Below are positions 1 to 11,795 of a stretch of 64,000 nt of DNA, piece by piece. The notes under the pieces are model-generated. The model ran no database searches. It saw only the letters and a list, made by a program, of their open reading frames with translations, and was not told the origin of the DNA. This DNA is from Meta bourneti (lineage: Eukaryota > Arthropoda > Arachnida > Araneae > Tetragnathidae). Made by a program: the position numbers and the translations under genes. The DNA lies in the NCBI GenBank assembly GCA_933210815.1, contig OW119924.1:103121750-103185749 (forward strand), in the 5' to 3' direction. Within the stretch, counting starts at the first letter, position 1, and the number at the start of each line of letters is the position of its first letter.

Positions 1-149
1 GCGAGTGAGAAGACACGTTTCTACAAGAGAGGATTTAATGGTGTAGAGAAACCTTCAAATAGGATTTCTGAGCACAGTAACCCCTCGATATATCGCTCTT
101 TTTTTTTATTTGTCCCCTAATGAATTTTTTTTCGGAAGTAGAAGGTAGG
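1..149. other. Unassigned left edge
   Basis: No gene seen. Bases 75-135 resemble part of block A1 near 6,650-6,735 (both contain a cagtaac stretch, a cgatatat stretch and cccctaatgaatttt), so this is probably a fragment of a dispersed repeat. Confidence 0.4.
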
Positions 150-425
150 TAGTTAATTAACATCGCACTGCAGCGACAAAACGGGCTATTGGCGACGATC
201 GGGGATCAATCCCGAAGAGAAGAATCCAAGGACAACGGTCAGATGACACCTAAGCTTGCACCCCACTCTCCAAACTTCCACACTACGCAAACGTGATGAC
301 ATTTGAGGCCATGACAAATTTAACGTGCGCCAGCTCCGTGTAAACGGCGATCTTTGACTGGACCTAGTTTCGAACTCGCAACGCTCCGGTTGTTAATCCG
401 TTGCTCTTCCAACTGGGTTAATTGG
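150..425 (-). repeat. GGTA-tailed tRNA-derived SINE, near full length
   Basis: Minus-strand copy of the commonest repeat in the window. In sense orientation the family has a tRNA-like head (box A around tagcccggttggaagagc, a loop reading attagcaa, box B gagttcgaatcc), a roughly 230-bp body ending in gcgacgttaattaa, and a 3' tail of tacctacc repeats. Here the tail lies at the left (aggtaggtag) and the degraded head at about 390-425. The AGC-like anticodon position suggests tRNA-Ala ancestry, which is an inference. Confidence 0.85.
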
Positions 426-910
426 AAATAGAGGGATTCCAGACTTTAGTCTATTTCCTTGAAAAGATAGTTATTTGCAGGTTCGCTGTAGACCAGTTAG
501 TCACGGATTAGTAATCGGCATTGGAAGTATGCATCCGAACGTACGAATCCTAATATAGGACTACTTAACGAGCGTACTGAAACACAATTGATTGCGTTTC
601 GATACCCAATCAGCCCATGTTGATTCCCAAGCCCACGTGACCTACACATCTGAGATCTTACGATAGTGACTCCAACCTCATGCTCGTTAGAAACTCGATG
701 CTTACATCCAATATCCCTTCAGTCTCGCCATACTTGTTGGACCAAACCCTACATTGGTACAAGATACTAAATGTACTGAACTATGCATGTGCTCTGTACC
801 GATTCTCACATTGGATGTCCGATAAATGTGTGGCTTGCCAAGCACTCGGTCACCACCTCGGTTCAATAACCATAACAACTTAAAGTAATGAAACCATGAA
901 TGAAGTATTA
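426..910. other. Unassigned, possible relic of block A end
   Basis: No gene seen. Bases 590-690 weakly resemble the right end of block A (compare 21,497-21,600 and 7,190-7,260: agcccacgtgac, gagatcttacga, catgctc), so a remnant of a further A copy is possible. The match is short and diverged. Confidence 0.3.
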
Positions 911-1527
911 TATATGTTAGCGTGAAAGACCGAAGTTAGAGAATGTCAATATTCTCCGGTGAATGTCGACACGTACCAAATACGTCGGTGAAAGACCGAA
1001 TATTTGGTTATATTCTTATACATTCGGATCATCGCCGGTGTATGTCAACAAGCACAGATAAGCTCTGGTGGGGGTCGAAACGAGAAGGCGGAGAGGCCAC
1101 AGCCAGAGAGGCCTCCGCCTTCAGTTTAAGTTGCAATAAATAAGATTGTATAACGTTAATCACATAATTTATGTGTGAGTTTATTATTGGTATTATTTTC
1201 TTTTCTCATTTAGAATGTACTGTTCGTTTTAGTTCAACAGTTTATTTACATGTGCTGTCACTTAAGCTTTCTCCTATTTTGACATATCATAATACGTTTC
1301 AATAATAAAGTATGATTTAAAAAGTTGCATTTTTGTCTTAACGTAACAAAAATATTTTTATTCAACATTCACCATCAGTGCATGCTGAATGTCGACATTT
1401 GCCGGTATAAGTGAGAAATAATGGTATTTAGCAAATATTTCGGACATACACCATGCGATTATGAATGCTGACATTCACAGGAGAATATCGACATTTGCCA
1501 GATATCGGTCTTTCACAGTAACATATA
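911..1527 (+). mobile_element. 617-bp MITE with inverted ends and subterminal iterons (left copy)
   Basis: The ends are inverted: tatatgtta-gcgtgaaagacc on the left and ggtctttcacag-taacatata on the right. Inside each end are repeated motifs of the type ggtgaatgtcgacat and attctcc-ggtgaatgtc in both orientations. There is no transposase, so the element is non-autonomous. A second copy lies inverted at 59,738-60,356 with nearly the same length. I cannot assign a superfamily; the TA-rich ends leave the target duplication ambiguous. Confidence 0.75.
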
Positions 1528-1555
1528 TACAAGACGGTTTCTTAGTTTGGTTTTA

Positions 1556-1725
1556 TGGAGCAAGGGCCATATTTAGCCAAGCTGCGCCAACCAAAGTAAA
1601 TAGATATACGCACACTAGGAAAGTTTTACTGACACAGAAAAATACACCCATTAATTCTCCCAGTCTACAACTCATTTCATTAGCGCGGTGGGCAAATAGA
1701 CCCCGCAGTATACAAGAAAGTGAAA
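1556..1725 (-). repeat. Second tRNA-derived SINE family (SINE-C), degraded copy
   Basis: Plus-strand landmarks shared with better copies at 59,428-59,650 and 60,528-60,740: ccatatttagccaagctgcgcc, then ggaaagttttactgacaca, then a tRNA-like head (tacaactca ... gcggtgggcaaatagacc). Since the head is on the right, the copy is on the minus strand. Confidence 0.65.
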
Positions 1726-2439
1726 CTTTCTTGAAAGGAATCATTCTAGGGTTGCCAGAACGGCTGACTACGGAAAAATTTAAGGATGCATCCATCTCCA
1801 ACAGAATCAATAACCTCACTTCATTTTGTCGAAAAAAATCACTTGAACGCATTGGGTTCCAATGAACCTACTGAAGTTCCGGCAGCAGGAGATTAACAGA
1901 AAAGCATAAACACACGCAAGAATAAGGTTCTACAATGGAATCCTTTGACCACCAAGCGACAGGACGAAAATCGCACAGTTGCTGCTCACAGAACCATGGA
2001 ATGCGTGACACTCCGCGAATGCCCACCAAGCGTTCGGGAATATCTAAAATTACAGGGTTGAGCGAAAAGCGTAATGGAATAGAAAAGCCCTCGTTAGATA
2101 AACACGATATCAATCACCGGGTTGTGTTCTTTTCCCACGCTGACCCCTCGCCTCGTTTCGAGGGGGCGTTGCATGTTAAATGGTCATCGTGATTTCTAAA
2201 TTAGGAAACAAAAGGTACTTGTAGAACAAATGCATGGTATTACACAAATCGGAGGTGGGTTTGAAAGAAAGGATCTATTTTCTTTTCAACGTTGATGCTG
2301 GAATTCGATCTCGTGCAAGATCGATTTGCTGGTTTGAAATTCGGTCATCTAAATTCATAGGACGGGGTTAAGTTGACTTAAACATGTAAAGTGTGTATTG
2401 AGGGTACAAACTGTCCTCTACGCCGCGTGGAATTGATTT
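1726..2439. other. Unassigned intergenic DNA
   Basis: I see no gene, repeat boundary or RNA here. Short open frames on both strands overlap each other and have no recognisable domain. Confidence 0.4.
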
Positions 2440-2550
2440 GTGTAACTTTCCCTGTCTTCTGTAGCAGTTAAACTTTTATGCGTGTATCCATTATTTGATG
2501 TTTGTCTTCTGCATGGCTAGGTATGGCTTTTGCGTTACAAAACCCAGCAA
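2440..2550 (+). repeat. SINE-C 3' part
   Basis: Contains the tail landmarks of the SINE-C family (tgtaactttccctgt, cagttaaact, ggcttttgcgttacaaaaccc), comparable to 21,688-21,835. The left breakpoint of the tandem duplication falls inside it, near 2,523. Confidence 0.55.
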
Positions 2551-2577
2551 GCAAAATGGTCTTCTGTGGAATATTGG

Positions 2578-2884
2578 ATTGTGGTAGCCCGGTTGGGAGA
2601 GTAACGGATTAGCAACCGGTGAGTTCCGAGTTCGAATCCCACCAAAAACAATCGTGTTCAAGGGGGATGGTGCACGTTAAATCTATTGTGGCCTCAAATG
2701 TACTCACGTTGACATGATGGGGAAGTTTAGAGTGGGGTGCCAGTTTAGTTTCCGAACTCGTCATCTGACCGTGGTCCGAAATTACGTGTTGTCCTCAATC
2801 TTTCCCTTCGGGTTTGATCCCGGACCGTCGCCAATAGTCTGTTCGTTGCTCCAGTGCGACGTTAATTAAAAATACCTACCTAAC
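2578..2884 (+). repeat. GGTA-tailed SINE, full length
   Basis: The head reads gtggtagcccggttggga with a box-B-like gagttcgaatccc; the tail is taattaaaaatacctacct. It is orthologous by duplication to the copy at 14,079-14,373, so the insertion pre-dates the tandem duplication. Confidence 0.9.
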
Positions 2885-2973
2885 ATATAGAAGCATAAAG
2901 CTAACGTATAATGGAGCACATAAAAACAAGCTTCATATTTTTAAGAGGAAGGATGAAGTAGTTTGTGTTGAGC

Positions 2974-3065
2974 AGGTAGGTATTTATATAAGAGTAGCAC
3001 TGGAGCAACACAACGGACTATTTGTTATGGTTCAAATCTGAAGGGAAAGATCCGGCAAGAAAAGT
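2974..3065 (-). repeat. GGTA-tailed SINE, 3' fragment
   Basis: Only the tail-proximal part remains (caggtaggtatt ... gcactggagcaacacaac). The paralogous site at 14,458-14,757 still holds a complete copy, so this one lost its head by deletion after the duplication. Confidence 0.75.
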
Positions 3066-3081
3066 ATAGGTAGGTCTTAGG

Positions 3082-3101
3082 TTGTGTGTGTGTGTGTGTG
3101 G
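3082..3101. repeat. GT microsatellite
   Basis: Run of tg dinucleotides. The paralogous A2 position near 15,060 lacks the run, so it expanded in A1 or contracted in A2. Confidence 0.85.
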
Positions 3102-3937
3102 TTCCTTGCATTAAAATGTATCACAATAACAAGTTAAAACAATCTTCAATCTATACACAGTAAAACGAACATAAAAAAATATAAAAAGTTGAGGTACTTT
3201 TTTTTCAGTAGAGCAAAACATCGAAACATAAGTGATTTTTCTGCCCCTTGGGAACTGATACATTTTCGTGAGTTGACTTGTCTTCCCAGAGTAATTAAAT
3301 AGGTTGTATAAGATATATTAAACTTTAAAAAATTTGAAATTTTAATTTCAGATTCAACTCTCATGTTTCAAAACAACTGTTCAAAAATGAATATTGTATC
3401 AAAGAATACAAAACAAAATTAATCACTTGATATGATACAGATCATTAAACAATTTTCTTTTCGTGATAAGCAAAAAAAGAAGTATTAGCGTTTATCTAGA
3501 GAATTGTGTTTTAAGAAATCTTTTATGCAGGAAATAGGGCATTTTGGAAAAATGCCCAGGGTCACTGAACCCTAGTAAGTAGACTTATTGATTAGTTAAA
3601 AAGATAAGCGTAAGGAGTTTCATTTTTTATCATGAATACGAAATATCTCCTTAATAGGAACTCGAGCATGGTACAGCAAGTTTATTTTGAAAAATATTCT
3701 AAATTAGTTATATGTAAAAAGTTTTCGAATTCATTTAAGTTTAGACGACATTGGTACCAACGACAGAAATTCTCAGAAATACAATGCAACTTAAGAAACT
3801 GGAAGTATCAGATATTATATATTTTTCTATTATTTCAAATGAGAGCTAATTGAAAAAGGCAGAAAAAACTAAGAATCCAAAAACACTAAGCTTTTCAGAA
3901 ACTTCAAAATTTGGACGTGGACTTTCGTGGATAGTCG

Positions 3938-4110
3938 GGCCGCGGTAGCCCTGTTGGAAGAGTAACGGATTAGCAGGCAGCGACACTAGCTAGTTCGAAT
4001 CCAATCAAAGACCGTCATGTACAAAGGGGATGGTACACGTTATCTTTCATGGTATCAAATGTCCATACGTAGGCGTGGTATAAATTTGGACAGTGGGTTC
4101 ATTCCAATAA
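3938..4110 (+). repeat. GGTA-tailed SINE, 5' part
   Basis: Head gggccgcggtagccctgttgg with box B agttcgaatcc, truncated after the ttggacagtggg portion. The A2 counterpart at 15,918-16,050 has an extra deletion inside the head. Confidence 0.7.
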
Positions 4111-7100
4111 TTCCGTCCTCTCTGCAAATTAATTTGCATTATCCCTTTTCTGGATCGCGACTTTGTAACTCGGAAGGTTGAGCTTTAGACTCGACTGGAC
4201 TCTTAATTATATCACAAAAACACAAGAGTTTTTATTCTCTTTCTTCTAAGTTAATACTTTCTTATGTGTTAACTCCATGTCTTTAAATTTCTTTCAGAAA
4301 TGAATAGCGGTGCAGTGGTGTAAACACACAACCCTGATGGATCACTAAAAGCAAACCACCTCCGAATGCGGTCAGCACTTGAGAGGGGGTAACCAACTTA
4401 AGTGCTGTTCCCTGAGGCGGAGCTAAATTTTGAATCGCTGACTTTTATGTTTTCCAGCCATTTTATAATTTCTTTTTAACTTTTTAATAAAATTATGCTA
4501 TTTAACTTTACGTTCACACTTTATGACTGAGAGATAAGTTACTTGCAGCAGGTGCTCTGTAAATGATGTCCAGTCCACACCACCATGGAAGACCACCCCA
4601 ATAGATGTTTCGGGGTTTTCGGCCGAAGGTCAGTGGTGTTGACCTCTGAGCTGTTAGGGACGTTCCAACGTCCAATCATACTCTTGCAAGTGACGAACAA
4701 TCGTCCATTTGTCTTGTGTTGTGTCCATTTCTGAATCAGATGTCGCCGTGTGAATTTGCACAGCTTAAATTCATCATTTGACTCTTCATTGGAAAATTGG
4801 ATGCCCTTGCATGTTAGTCTACTTGAAATCAAACCAGAGGTTCGATCTTAGTCTTCAAGGGGCCAGGGGAGACCGCTAGGAGGTGTGGTCGGATTTCTCT
4901 ACCCCGTCCACCTGTTTTAAAGGAAATACATCACATTTACCAATTTTATTTTTTCTCTATTAGTTTTACTTTTTGTTTAATTAGGGTTTGACAATATTAA
5001 AAGCAAATAACTGAAATTAAAGAAACAATGAAACTCTAATTTAAACGGTGGAAGAAAATAACTCAGTTCTCGAAACGAAAATATATGAAGTGGACAAACC
5101 TAAAATAAACCAAAAACATCGAATTTTTTAATGTCTTACATTATTTGAACATCTTTAAGCATTGTGCGAAATTTCGTAGCTATAGCTACATTCTTTAGCG
5201 GATTTTTAGTTTTCCTATTAAATGTCAGGAGCTAGTCAGACTAACTTTTATACTGCAAATGCTTTTTCTCATCTTTCTGTTTTCCCCAGATTACGATTAT
5301 TTAAAATGTTGGGATTTTGTTATTAATATTGAGATTTGAAACTTTTCACAACTCATGTACGAAATTTGCGGAACACCTCAAGCAAAATAAAGAAAAAATA
5401 TTAAAAAAATTTAAAACTTGTTGGTGTAGGAATTTTAAATCATTTAAAGATTTTTTAATACAAATTTTTATGTTGTAGAGAAAAGTGTAATGGTTTCTTT
5501 TGAAATGGATATTTTATGTGTATTGGATAATGTACACTAAAACATCGTGTTATAAACGCAAAATCAAAGTAGTTCAAAAGATATTGTCCTCGAAGTAATT
5601 CATCCAGTCCAACGTATCACCGATTCAATTTCGTAAACAAACCGTCAGTTAACGTTACAATTCATTTGTGAAGTGATAAACTCAATAATTCAACTATTAC
5701 CTAGACTTTAGAATACCAGATTTTTTCGCTTTTCAAACGAGTGAATTAGTTTTCACTGCTTCAATTCACTGTGTTCCACTAATTTTACTCAGTTTCAGAG
5801 ATAAATTTACGTACCATTAAAAGAGGAATCAATAAAGTGTTTGGAATATGAGAAATCCAAAAGTTGGGGAGACATTTTTGAGATACTGACTTATCTTAAC
5901 CGGAATGTAACTTGAAGACTAATAATTACTGTCTTCACTTCAAACCTTAAAAGGAATTTAACCTGCTTACATAACTATCAGATTTTCAAGGATCCAAACC
6001 GACCCTTTGATACAGTAACTTTCAATTTTTCTTTTCAGTGCTGCCAGTGGCAGAACGAAAAATCATGTTCCAAACGCAAAGAGCTTTCCCTTCCGTTTTA
6101 ATGAGTTAGACAACCCGTAGTTTCAGTCAACACACATTCTAGCTTTCATCATGCGCAATTTAAGATATATGGATTTTTTCTTTTTCGGAACAACCCTCTA
6201 TTAACTCGTACATTTCTTTGATGTATTTTGGCTTTTTTCTGGGTAAAAGAGAGCATATACACGCAGAGACGAAGAGATTTGGGAGTTCGGTTGAATTTCT
6301 AATGCCTGCAAAGTTCAGGGTTGTGATCGATCACTTTTGCAGTAATATAATTTTAAGAAGTACACATTAGTTGATCGGTATCTCTTAACATTTGTCAGGG
6401 ATTTTCAGTGTAAAAACAAACCAGACGGTTAGCAAAGATTTTATTTCTGCCCCAATCCTCACATGATAAGTATCGAGATTAAAAGTTAATCACAATTAGT
6501 CCTTAACTTTCCCCAATATAAATCCTAATTTTCTCGTTACCTATTTGCGAAGTAAAAGCGTGCGCGACGCTGTGGACTTCAAAAGTATGTAGTTTACCTG
6601 ATAAGCAGCCACGCGAGCTTATGAATAGGGTCAAGCTATACCCTATACAGTAACTCTTCATTATATCGTGCTTCGATATATCATGCATTCGGCAAAATCA
6701 ATTTTCTTTTCCCCTAATGAATTTTCGGTTTGCCGAATCAGGAACTGTCACACTATGAAGGACTTTTCAGTGCATACGAACCAGACGGTCAGCGAAGATT
6801 TTACTTCTGTCCAAATCCTCTCGCATGATACATGTCGAGATTACCTTAAATGTAGTTTATCGCCGTTTCGGCAAACTTTTGGCGTTTAATCTAGTTGGTG
6901 TTCACCAATCAACTGTTATGCATTCTTTTGGAATTCATTCTTTGGAATTTTTATTGGCGAAGTGCAGAAATCGAATTAAAAAACAAGCCAACTGACGTCA
7001 CGTACAGAATACCATTGACCTTCTAATGAAATAGACGCAGTATGTACTGTGCACGCATCTTCATGCCATTTATTCTGGTCGCTTGGTTCGAAGATCTGTC

Positions 7101-7402
7101 ACGTGATAGTGGGAAAAAGCATGAATCCAAATGTGGGAAAAATTATCGATTGGTTAGTGATTATTCAGCGTGATTAAAAACACTAGTCTGCGCTTCGGCC
7201 CAAAGCGATTCGTGTGCCCTCGTGACGTTGATTTTTGAGATCTTACGACTAGAGCATGCATGAGTATTAACTATTAACTACGACATAATCACAAAGAGTA
7301 TTAGTACACTTGGTGCATATTCTCTTCTGATCACCAAATATTTATACTAATCAGTGTGAATGATTTTTGTATTTTTAAATTGATTTTAATGGTGTTATTT
7401 TT

Positions 7403-7540
7403 AAAAAACGGCGGTGCCAGATCAGGGGTGTTGACCTCGTAATTTGACCGTGGTTTAAAATTACGAGGTTTACTCGGATATATTGGGGAGGGATCCCACA
7501 CCGTCGCCAATAGCCCCTTGTGCGATGTAAATTCAACTAC
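7403..7540 (+). repeat. GGTA-tailed SINE, 3' fragment
   Basis: Degraded body (ggtgttgacctcgtaatttgaccg ... ccgtcgccaatagcccc). The paralogue is at 44,752-44,895, so the insertion pre-dates the duplication. Confidence 0.7.
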
Positions 7541-8044
7541 TCACCAAATCTATAAATGGTAATCGCGATTTATTTATAGATTCTATTTTTTTTCCTGTAT
7601 TATCTAGTTCATTTAAAAATTAGTAAATTCTTAAAAAAATCGTAACGGTTTTTAATTACTGATACTGGTGGTTATTGTAGCGTTAAGTATGAAAAAGCAG
7701 CAACAATGTGCGAAATTAACAATGCTGCAAAGTAACAGAAACAATGCACGATGTGGCTGTAAAACAATGGTAGTTAATATTTCTCAGAAGAAACAATTTG
7801 AATTGGTGAAAATATTCCATTCTTGCTCTGATATTATTTAACAGAACTCATTGCAACAAATGTTTTCTTCATTCGAACAAAAGTTATCAAAAAGCTTGTG
7901 CGTAATAAGAAAACTGCTACATTTGTACATTGAAACAACTATTCTTAAGACTTCTAACATCCTATTTTAGGTTCTTTTTTAAAGGGCCAAATCGCCTCTT
8001 CCAATTCTTGATCATCTCTAATTTCTACTGAGATAAAAGAAGAA

Positions 8045-9598
8045 ATGGCTAGCAACATCACCAACTGGATTGGAAAAAAGATGTATGTGTATGTTCCATT
8101 TTACTTGCATTTCGTTTTCTACAGCAAAAATTTATTATACTGCCTTTTCAGAACTTGATTCAATTGGTTCTTTCAGGAAATAATTATTATATTTAATTAA
8201 AGTAATGTTTCATATACATCACTCCAATTTCAATTACCAAATCTTGGTCAATATCAAATAACTTTTAGCTTTCAATTATTTAAAGATAAGTATATAAAAT
8301 AGAGAGAAATTAACGTACAGTTGTAGTTAAGAACAAAGTGTGAAAATATATACATTTTTCTTTAAAGCAAATATTCTGCTTTGAAACGCAAGTATGAATA
8401 TTATAGAACCTTATACCAATAAAATTTGACTAAATTTTTTAAAACATCTAAAATTTAACAGAATCTGTTTCATCAGTTACTAATACATAAAATCAAAAAT
8501 AGGTTTTTGTGTTTTTACAATGTAAATGTAGTTTTTCATGCAGACATCGATAATATATAACATATATTTTTAATATTATAAAATCATTGAAATAATTTTT
8601 GTATTTGTATTCCGATTTTTAATAAATTAATAGGATAATATTTTATCTTTTAGAAACAAGTTCAAACAAAAACATAACAACAAAAAGGGAATGAAAAAGA
8701 ACGCTGATACAAAATTAAAGAACATTTCGCAGAATGTTATGGACCCGGGTGATATTGATTCTGAAGACATGAATCCGAAGATCTACTTCGCAGAAAACAT
8801 GTTCATTAATGAAGGCTTTGAAGATGATTTACCAAAAGAAGTTGAAACAAATGACATACACAAAGTGTCTAAGGAGAATCATACTCGCGATAACACGGAA
8901 CTGGAAGCGAATGGTGCTTGGGTAGTCATGAAACCGAAAATCAAGTGTTTTTCAGAAAACTTATTCATTAATGGTGGCAAAAAAATTAATACAAAAAATC
9001 CACTATATGAAGATGCCTCAGGAAAACAGTTTGAAACAAGTAACATACATAAATTTTGTTGCGATATTGTGGCGATTCTAAAAAATGCGTCCAATGCATC
9101 TAACCACGGTCAAATACAATCAAAGTCAGGAATCTCCAACATCGAACAAGAACCAAATGGTGCTTGGGTACGTCAAAATCACAGCCATCAAGCCAAAATC
9201 ACCGAAAAGAAAAGAATTCGTAATGACATGGTTCTGAAATTTATGCTATTCGATGATTTTGTTAACTTGCAAAATCCCGGATTACTGAGAGGGGTACCGA
9301 TCGAAAAGCATCCCCAACTCGTATCTGCGACTGTTCGAGGGAGGAGGGAAGATAGTTTGTATGAAGATCCCGAAGTGATCATTGCTGCAGATGAAGATCC
9401 TTTCATGAAGAAACTGAGTCAAGAAACTGAAGAAGCTACATTTCTTACATGCGCAGTAAGGGAAATATTTTCTACTTGAATAATTTCTAATATAAATATA
9501 TACAAATATTTTGATTTGAATTTAATAATTGTCATTTAACTTTCTAATATGTTTGATTTCTTTTTTAGGAAGGAATTCAATGTTCTTTCTCCGCCTAG
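8045..9598 (+). CDS. Unrecognised spliced gene, copy 1 (one internal repeat unit)
   Basis: Proposed exons: 8,045-8,082 (ATG in a good context, gaagaaATGG; an in-frame stop lies upstream), 8,654-9,455 and 9,569-9,598, giving about 289 residues. The first exon may begin at 7,971 after an acceptor (cctattttag). Phases agree: exon 1 leaves two bases, exon 2 supplies one, and exon 2 ends on a codon boundary before GTAAGG. The protein starts MASNITNWIGKK, has a Lys-rich stretch, one 53-residue unit (FxENMFINEGFEDD ... ETNDIHK ... ANGAWVV), a degenerate second unit that includes NPLYED, and an acidic C-terminal part with PEVIIAADEDPF. No signal peptide or membrane segment is seen. The main exon alone stays open 24 bases past the donor to a TGA at 9,477. 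If exon 3 is skipped, an open segment at 12,534-12,845 is in phase. I recognise no family. The paralogue at 45,378 keeps every splice site, which is the strongest support that the gene is real. Confidence 0.6.
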
Positions 9599-9975
9599 TT
9601 TTAAAGCGAGAAAAGGAGAGAAGTTACTTAAGAGAAAAGAATAAAAAAATACTACATGGATCTTACTTTGGCTGTAATGAAAACCAATTCCAAATTACAG
9701 AATTTTATGAGAACGTTATGCGTATATTTTATTATAAATTTTATTCATTGGATCATTTGGCAAACCTTTGTATATTACAATTCAAAATGAGAAACAAAAT
9801 TATTAACTTGTGAAATATATAAGTTTAATAGGCTATTAAAACATTTCAATTTTCCATAATGTGTATTCTTTTTGACTGATTTACTGTGTAAGATTTATTT
9901 ATCTATGACAAAAATTGAACTATAAATCAAACGCTAAAGTAATTTAACGGTTGTGCAATATGAGCACTCTTAATA

Positions 9976-10493
9976 CAGTGCAACTTGGATAATTTGAAGC
10001 TGAAGGAACCACTAAAAAAATTCGAATTATCCAAAACTTCGAATTAAAAAAGCTACATCTTTTAACTTTAATTTCAGGTCCACTGAATGCTTGAAAAGAT
10101 TATTCTGTCAATAAGTAAATATTTATTCAGAAAGATCATGGTATGAAAGACTCAAACATTATATGTATGTAAACAAAATAAGATTTACATTGCGTAAGCT
10201 ACAGTACATATTACATGTACTGTAGCTTACGTAACAGGTGGCGGGAAGGGAGTCTCAGCTGTTACGTGTTGAACAGGTGGGGGTATTCTGGCGATGATTT
10301 CTTAACGATGAAAGGCCGAAAAGTCGTTATGGTTCGAAATTTTTTATAAAAAACTTCGAATTAAGGAAGTTGAACTTCGAATTATCCACGATTTTTTAAC
10401 ATTGATTTAATGAGAAGTTCAAGGGACTAAGAGAAATCTTCGAATTAACGACGATTTCGAATTAGAGACGTTCGTTTTATCCAAGTTGCACTG
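9976..10493. mobile_element. 518-bp pogo/Tigger-like MITE with TA duplication
   Basis: Terminal inverted repeats cagtgcaacttggataa and ttatccaagttgcactg are flanked by TA (9,974-9,975 and 10,494-10,495). B2 has the empty site (cttaatattaag, near 47,478-47,487). The interior holds several cttcgaatta-type motifs and a 17-bp perfect hairpin (10,193-10,209 against 10,215-10,231, loop attac). There is no transposase. The assignment rests on the TA target and the pogo-like termini. Confidence 0.85.
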
Positions 10494-10923
10494 TATTAAG
10501 TACTTATATAATGCATCGTTTATTCTTTCATTGAAATTTTCTGGTTTTTCTCGCGTTTTATTGAAGGAAAGTTTATAAGTACTGAAGGTACCTTACGTAC
10601 TATTACTCTAAGTTACTCTATTTAAACTTACGAATAATGTAGTGAATATAAGCATATTATACTCTAAGAACAAATTTTTATCCCAGCGATGCACATATAA
10701 AGAGGGATGGTCAGTTATCCACAGCTGTACGTGCATAAGAAGAAATAGGCTCCAAACTTTTAACCCATTATATTTGGCGCTGTTTCAAAGTTCTCATTCA
10801 CTTGAATGGGAAAATTCTAATAATTGTAATAATTTTGATGTTAGAAAAAAATCTCGTAATTTACTAAGCAAAACATTTTCTCAGACATGACCGGCATACC
10901 TCAGATTGTTTTCTTCTCTTTAA

Positions 10924-11088
10924 CCCTACAAATGGTTTCGACGAGATGTCTCGTCCACAAAGATCTGACAAATTTGCTATTGACGAGATACCTCGTCATC
11001 AAGATATTTCCGATATTTTTATGATGACGAGATCACGGTCACCTTATGCTTATGACGAGATTCCTCGTTGAGACAAACAATTGGAGGG
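10924..11088. mobile_element. 165-bp piggyBac-type MITE with TTAA duplication (B1 copy)
   Basis: Flanked by TTAA at 10,920-10,923 and 11,089-11,092, with ends ccctacaaatgg and ttggaggg. The interior carries several copies of near-palindromes of the type gacgagatatctcgtc. TTAA plus CCCT termini are the hallmark of piggyBac-family elements. Related copies are at 49,740-49,907 and 58,108-58,283. Confidence 0.8.
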
Positions 11089-11795
11089 TTAAGAAAAAAT
11101 GTTTATATTTGAAAGCTAGGTAGCAATTTTAAGTTATATCAATTTAAGTTCTAAATCAGATGTTAATGCTTTTAAAACAATATTAAATATTGAATAGAAA
11201 TCAAGAAAATTCATTTAGACAAATGAAGCCAAAATTTATGCCTTTGGCCCACAACAAACAATCGAAACACACTATACTTACAAATGGTATTAAATCGAAA
11301 AAATAAAATTACATAACTTTAACGTGAGTGGAAAAAATAATTCTTAAGTGGGTGGGAAAGTTTTTCGAAATATAGTTACAATGACTATGTAGAATCAGAA
11401 CAAATCTTGATGAGAAATTCATTGTCTCTCGAAAACAGTCACATTCATGCGATTCTTACTGAGTATATTCTGTGACTGAATCCATATAAGAAAATGAAGA
11501 TACATACGAAGACATAAAAGACTTCTTAGACTATTCAAATATATAATTTTTAATTGTGTCATCGCTATAGTGAACCCCCCTATAGTATTACCCGGCGCTA
11601 TTCGGGTTGAATTTTTCAGTGACTTCCGATTTCGTTAATAAATATTAATTCCTTTCATCAGATATAACAACTACAACACTCTAATAAAGTACACTATTTT
11701 TAAATACACAATTTTACAAACGTAAATAAACGTCATATTTAGCATTTTACATTTGTGTAGAATTTAAATTTTTAGTAAGAAAAAAATCTCTGGAG

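Larger units (their letters stand above)
2523..7252 (+). repeat. Block A1 (first half of tandem-duplicated unit 1)
   Basis: Collinear with 14,023-21,565 over its whole length, starting at atggcttttgcgttacaaaac in both. The A2 copy is longer mainly because of a 2.4-kb hAT insertion (16,330-18,728) and a fuller SINE at 14,458. A1 carries its own extra segment of roughly 300 bp (about 6,480-6,770) that brings with it a second copy of an accagacggt-containing stretch. No gene with a recognisable domain is visible in A1. Bases 4,540-4,930 look more complex than the AT-rich surroundings but have no convincing reading frame. Confidence 0.9.

Noticed and set aside
1461..1865. 134-codon plus-strand open frame with a 99-codon frame opposite
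   Set aside because: It starts in the MITE end and runs through a SINE-C relic; no domain and no paralogue.
2586..2640. Functional tRNA gene
   Set aside because: The tRNA-like head lacks pairing acceptor stems and is always followed by the SINE body, so it is a SINE promoter region.
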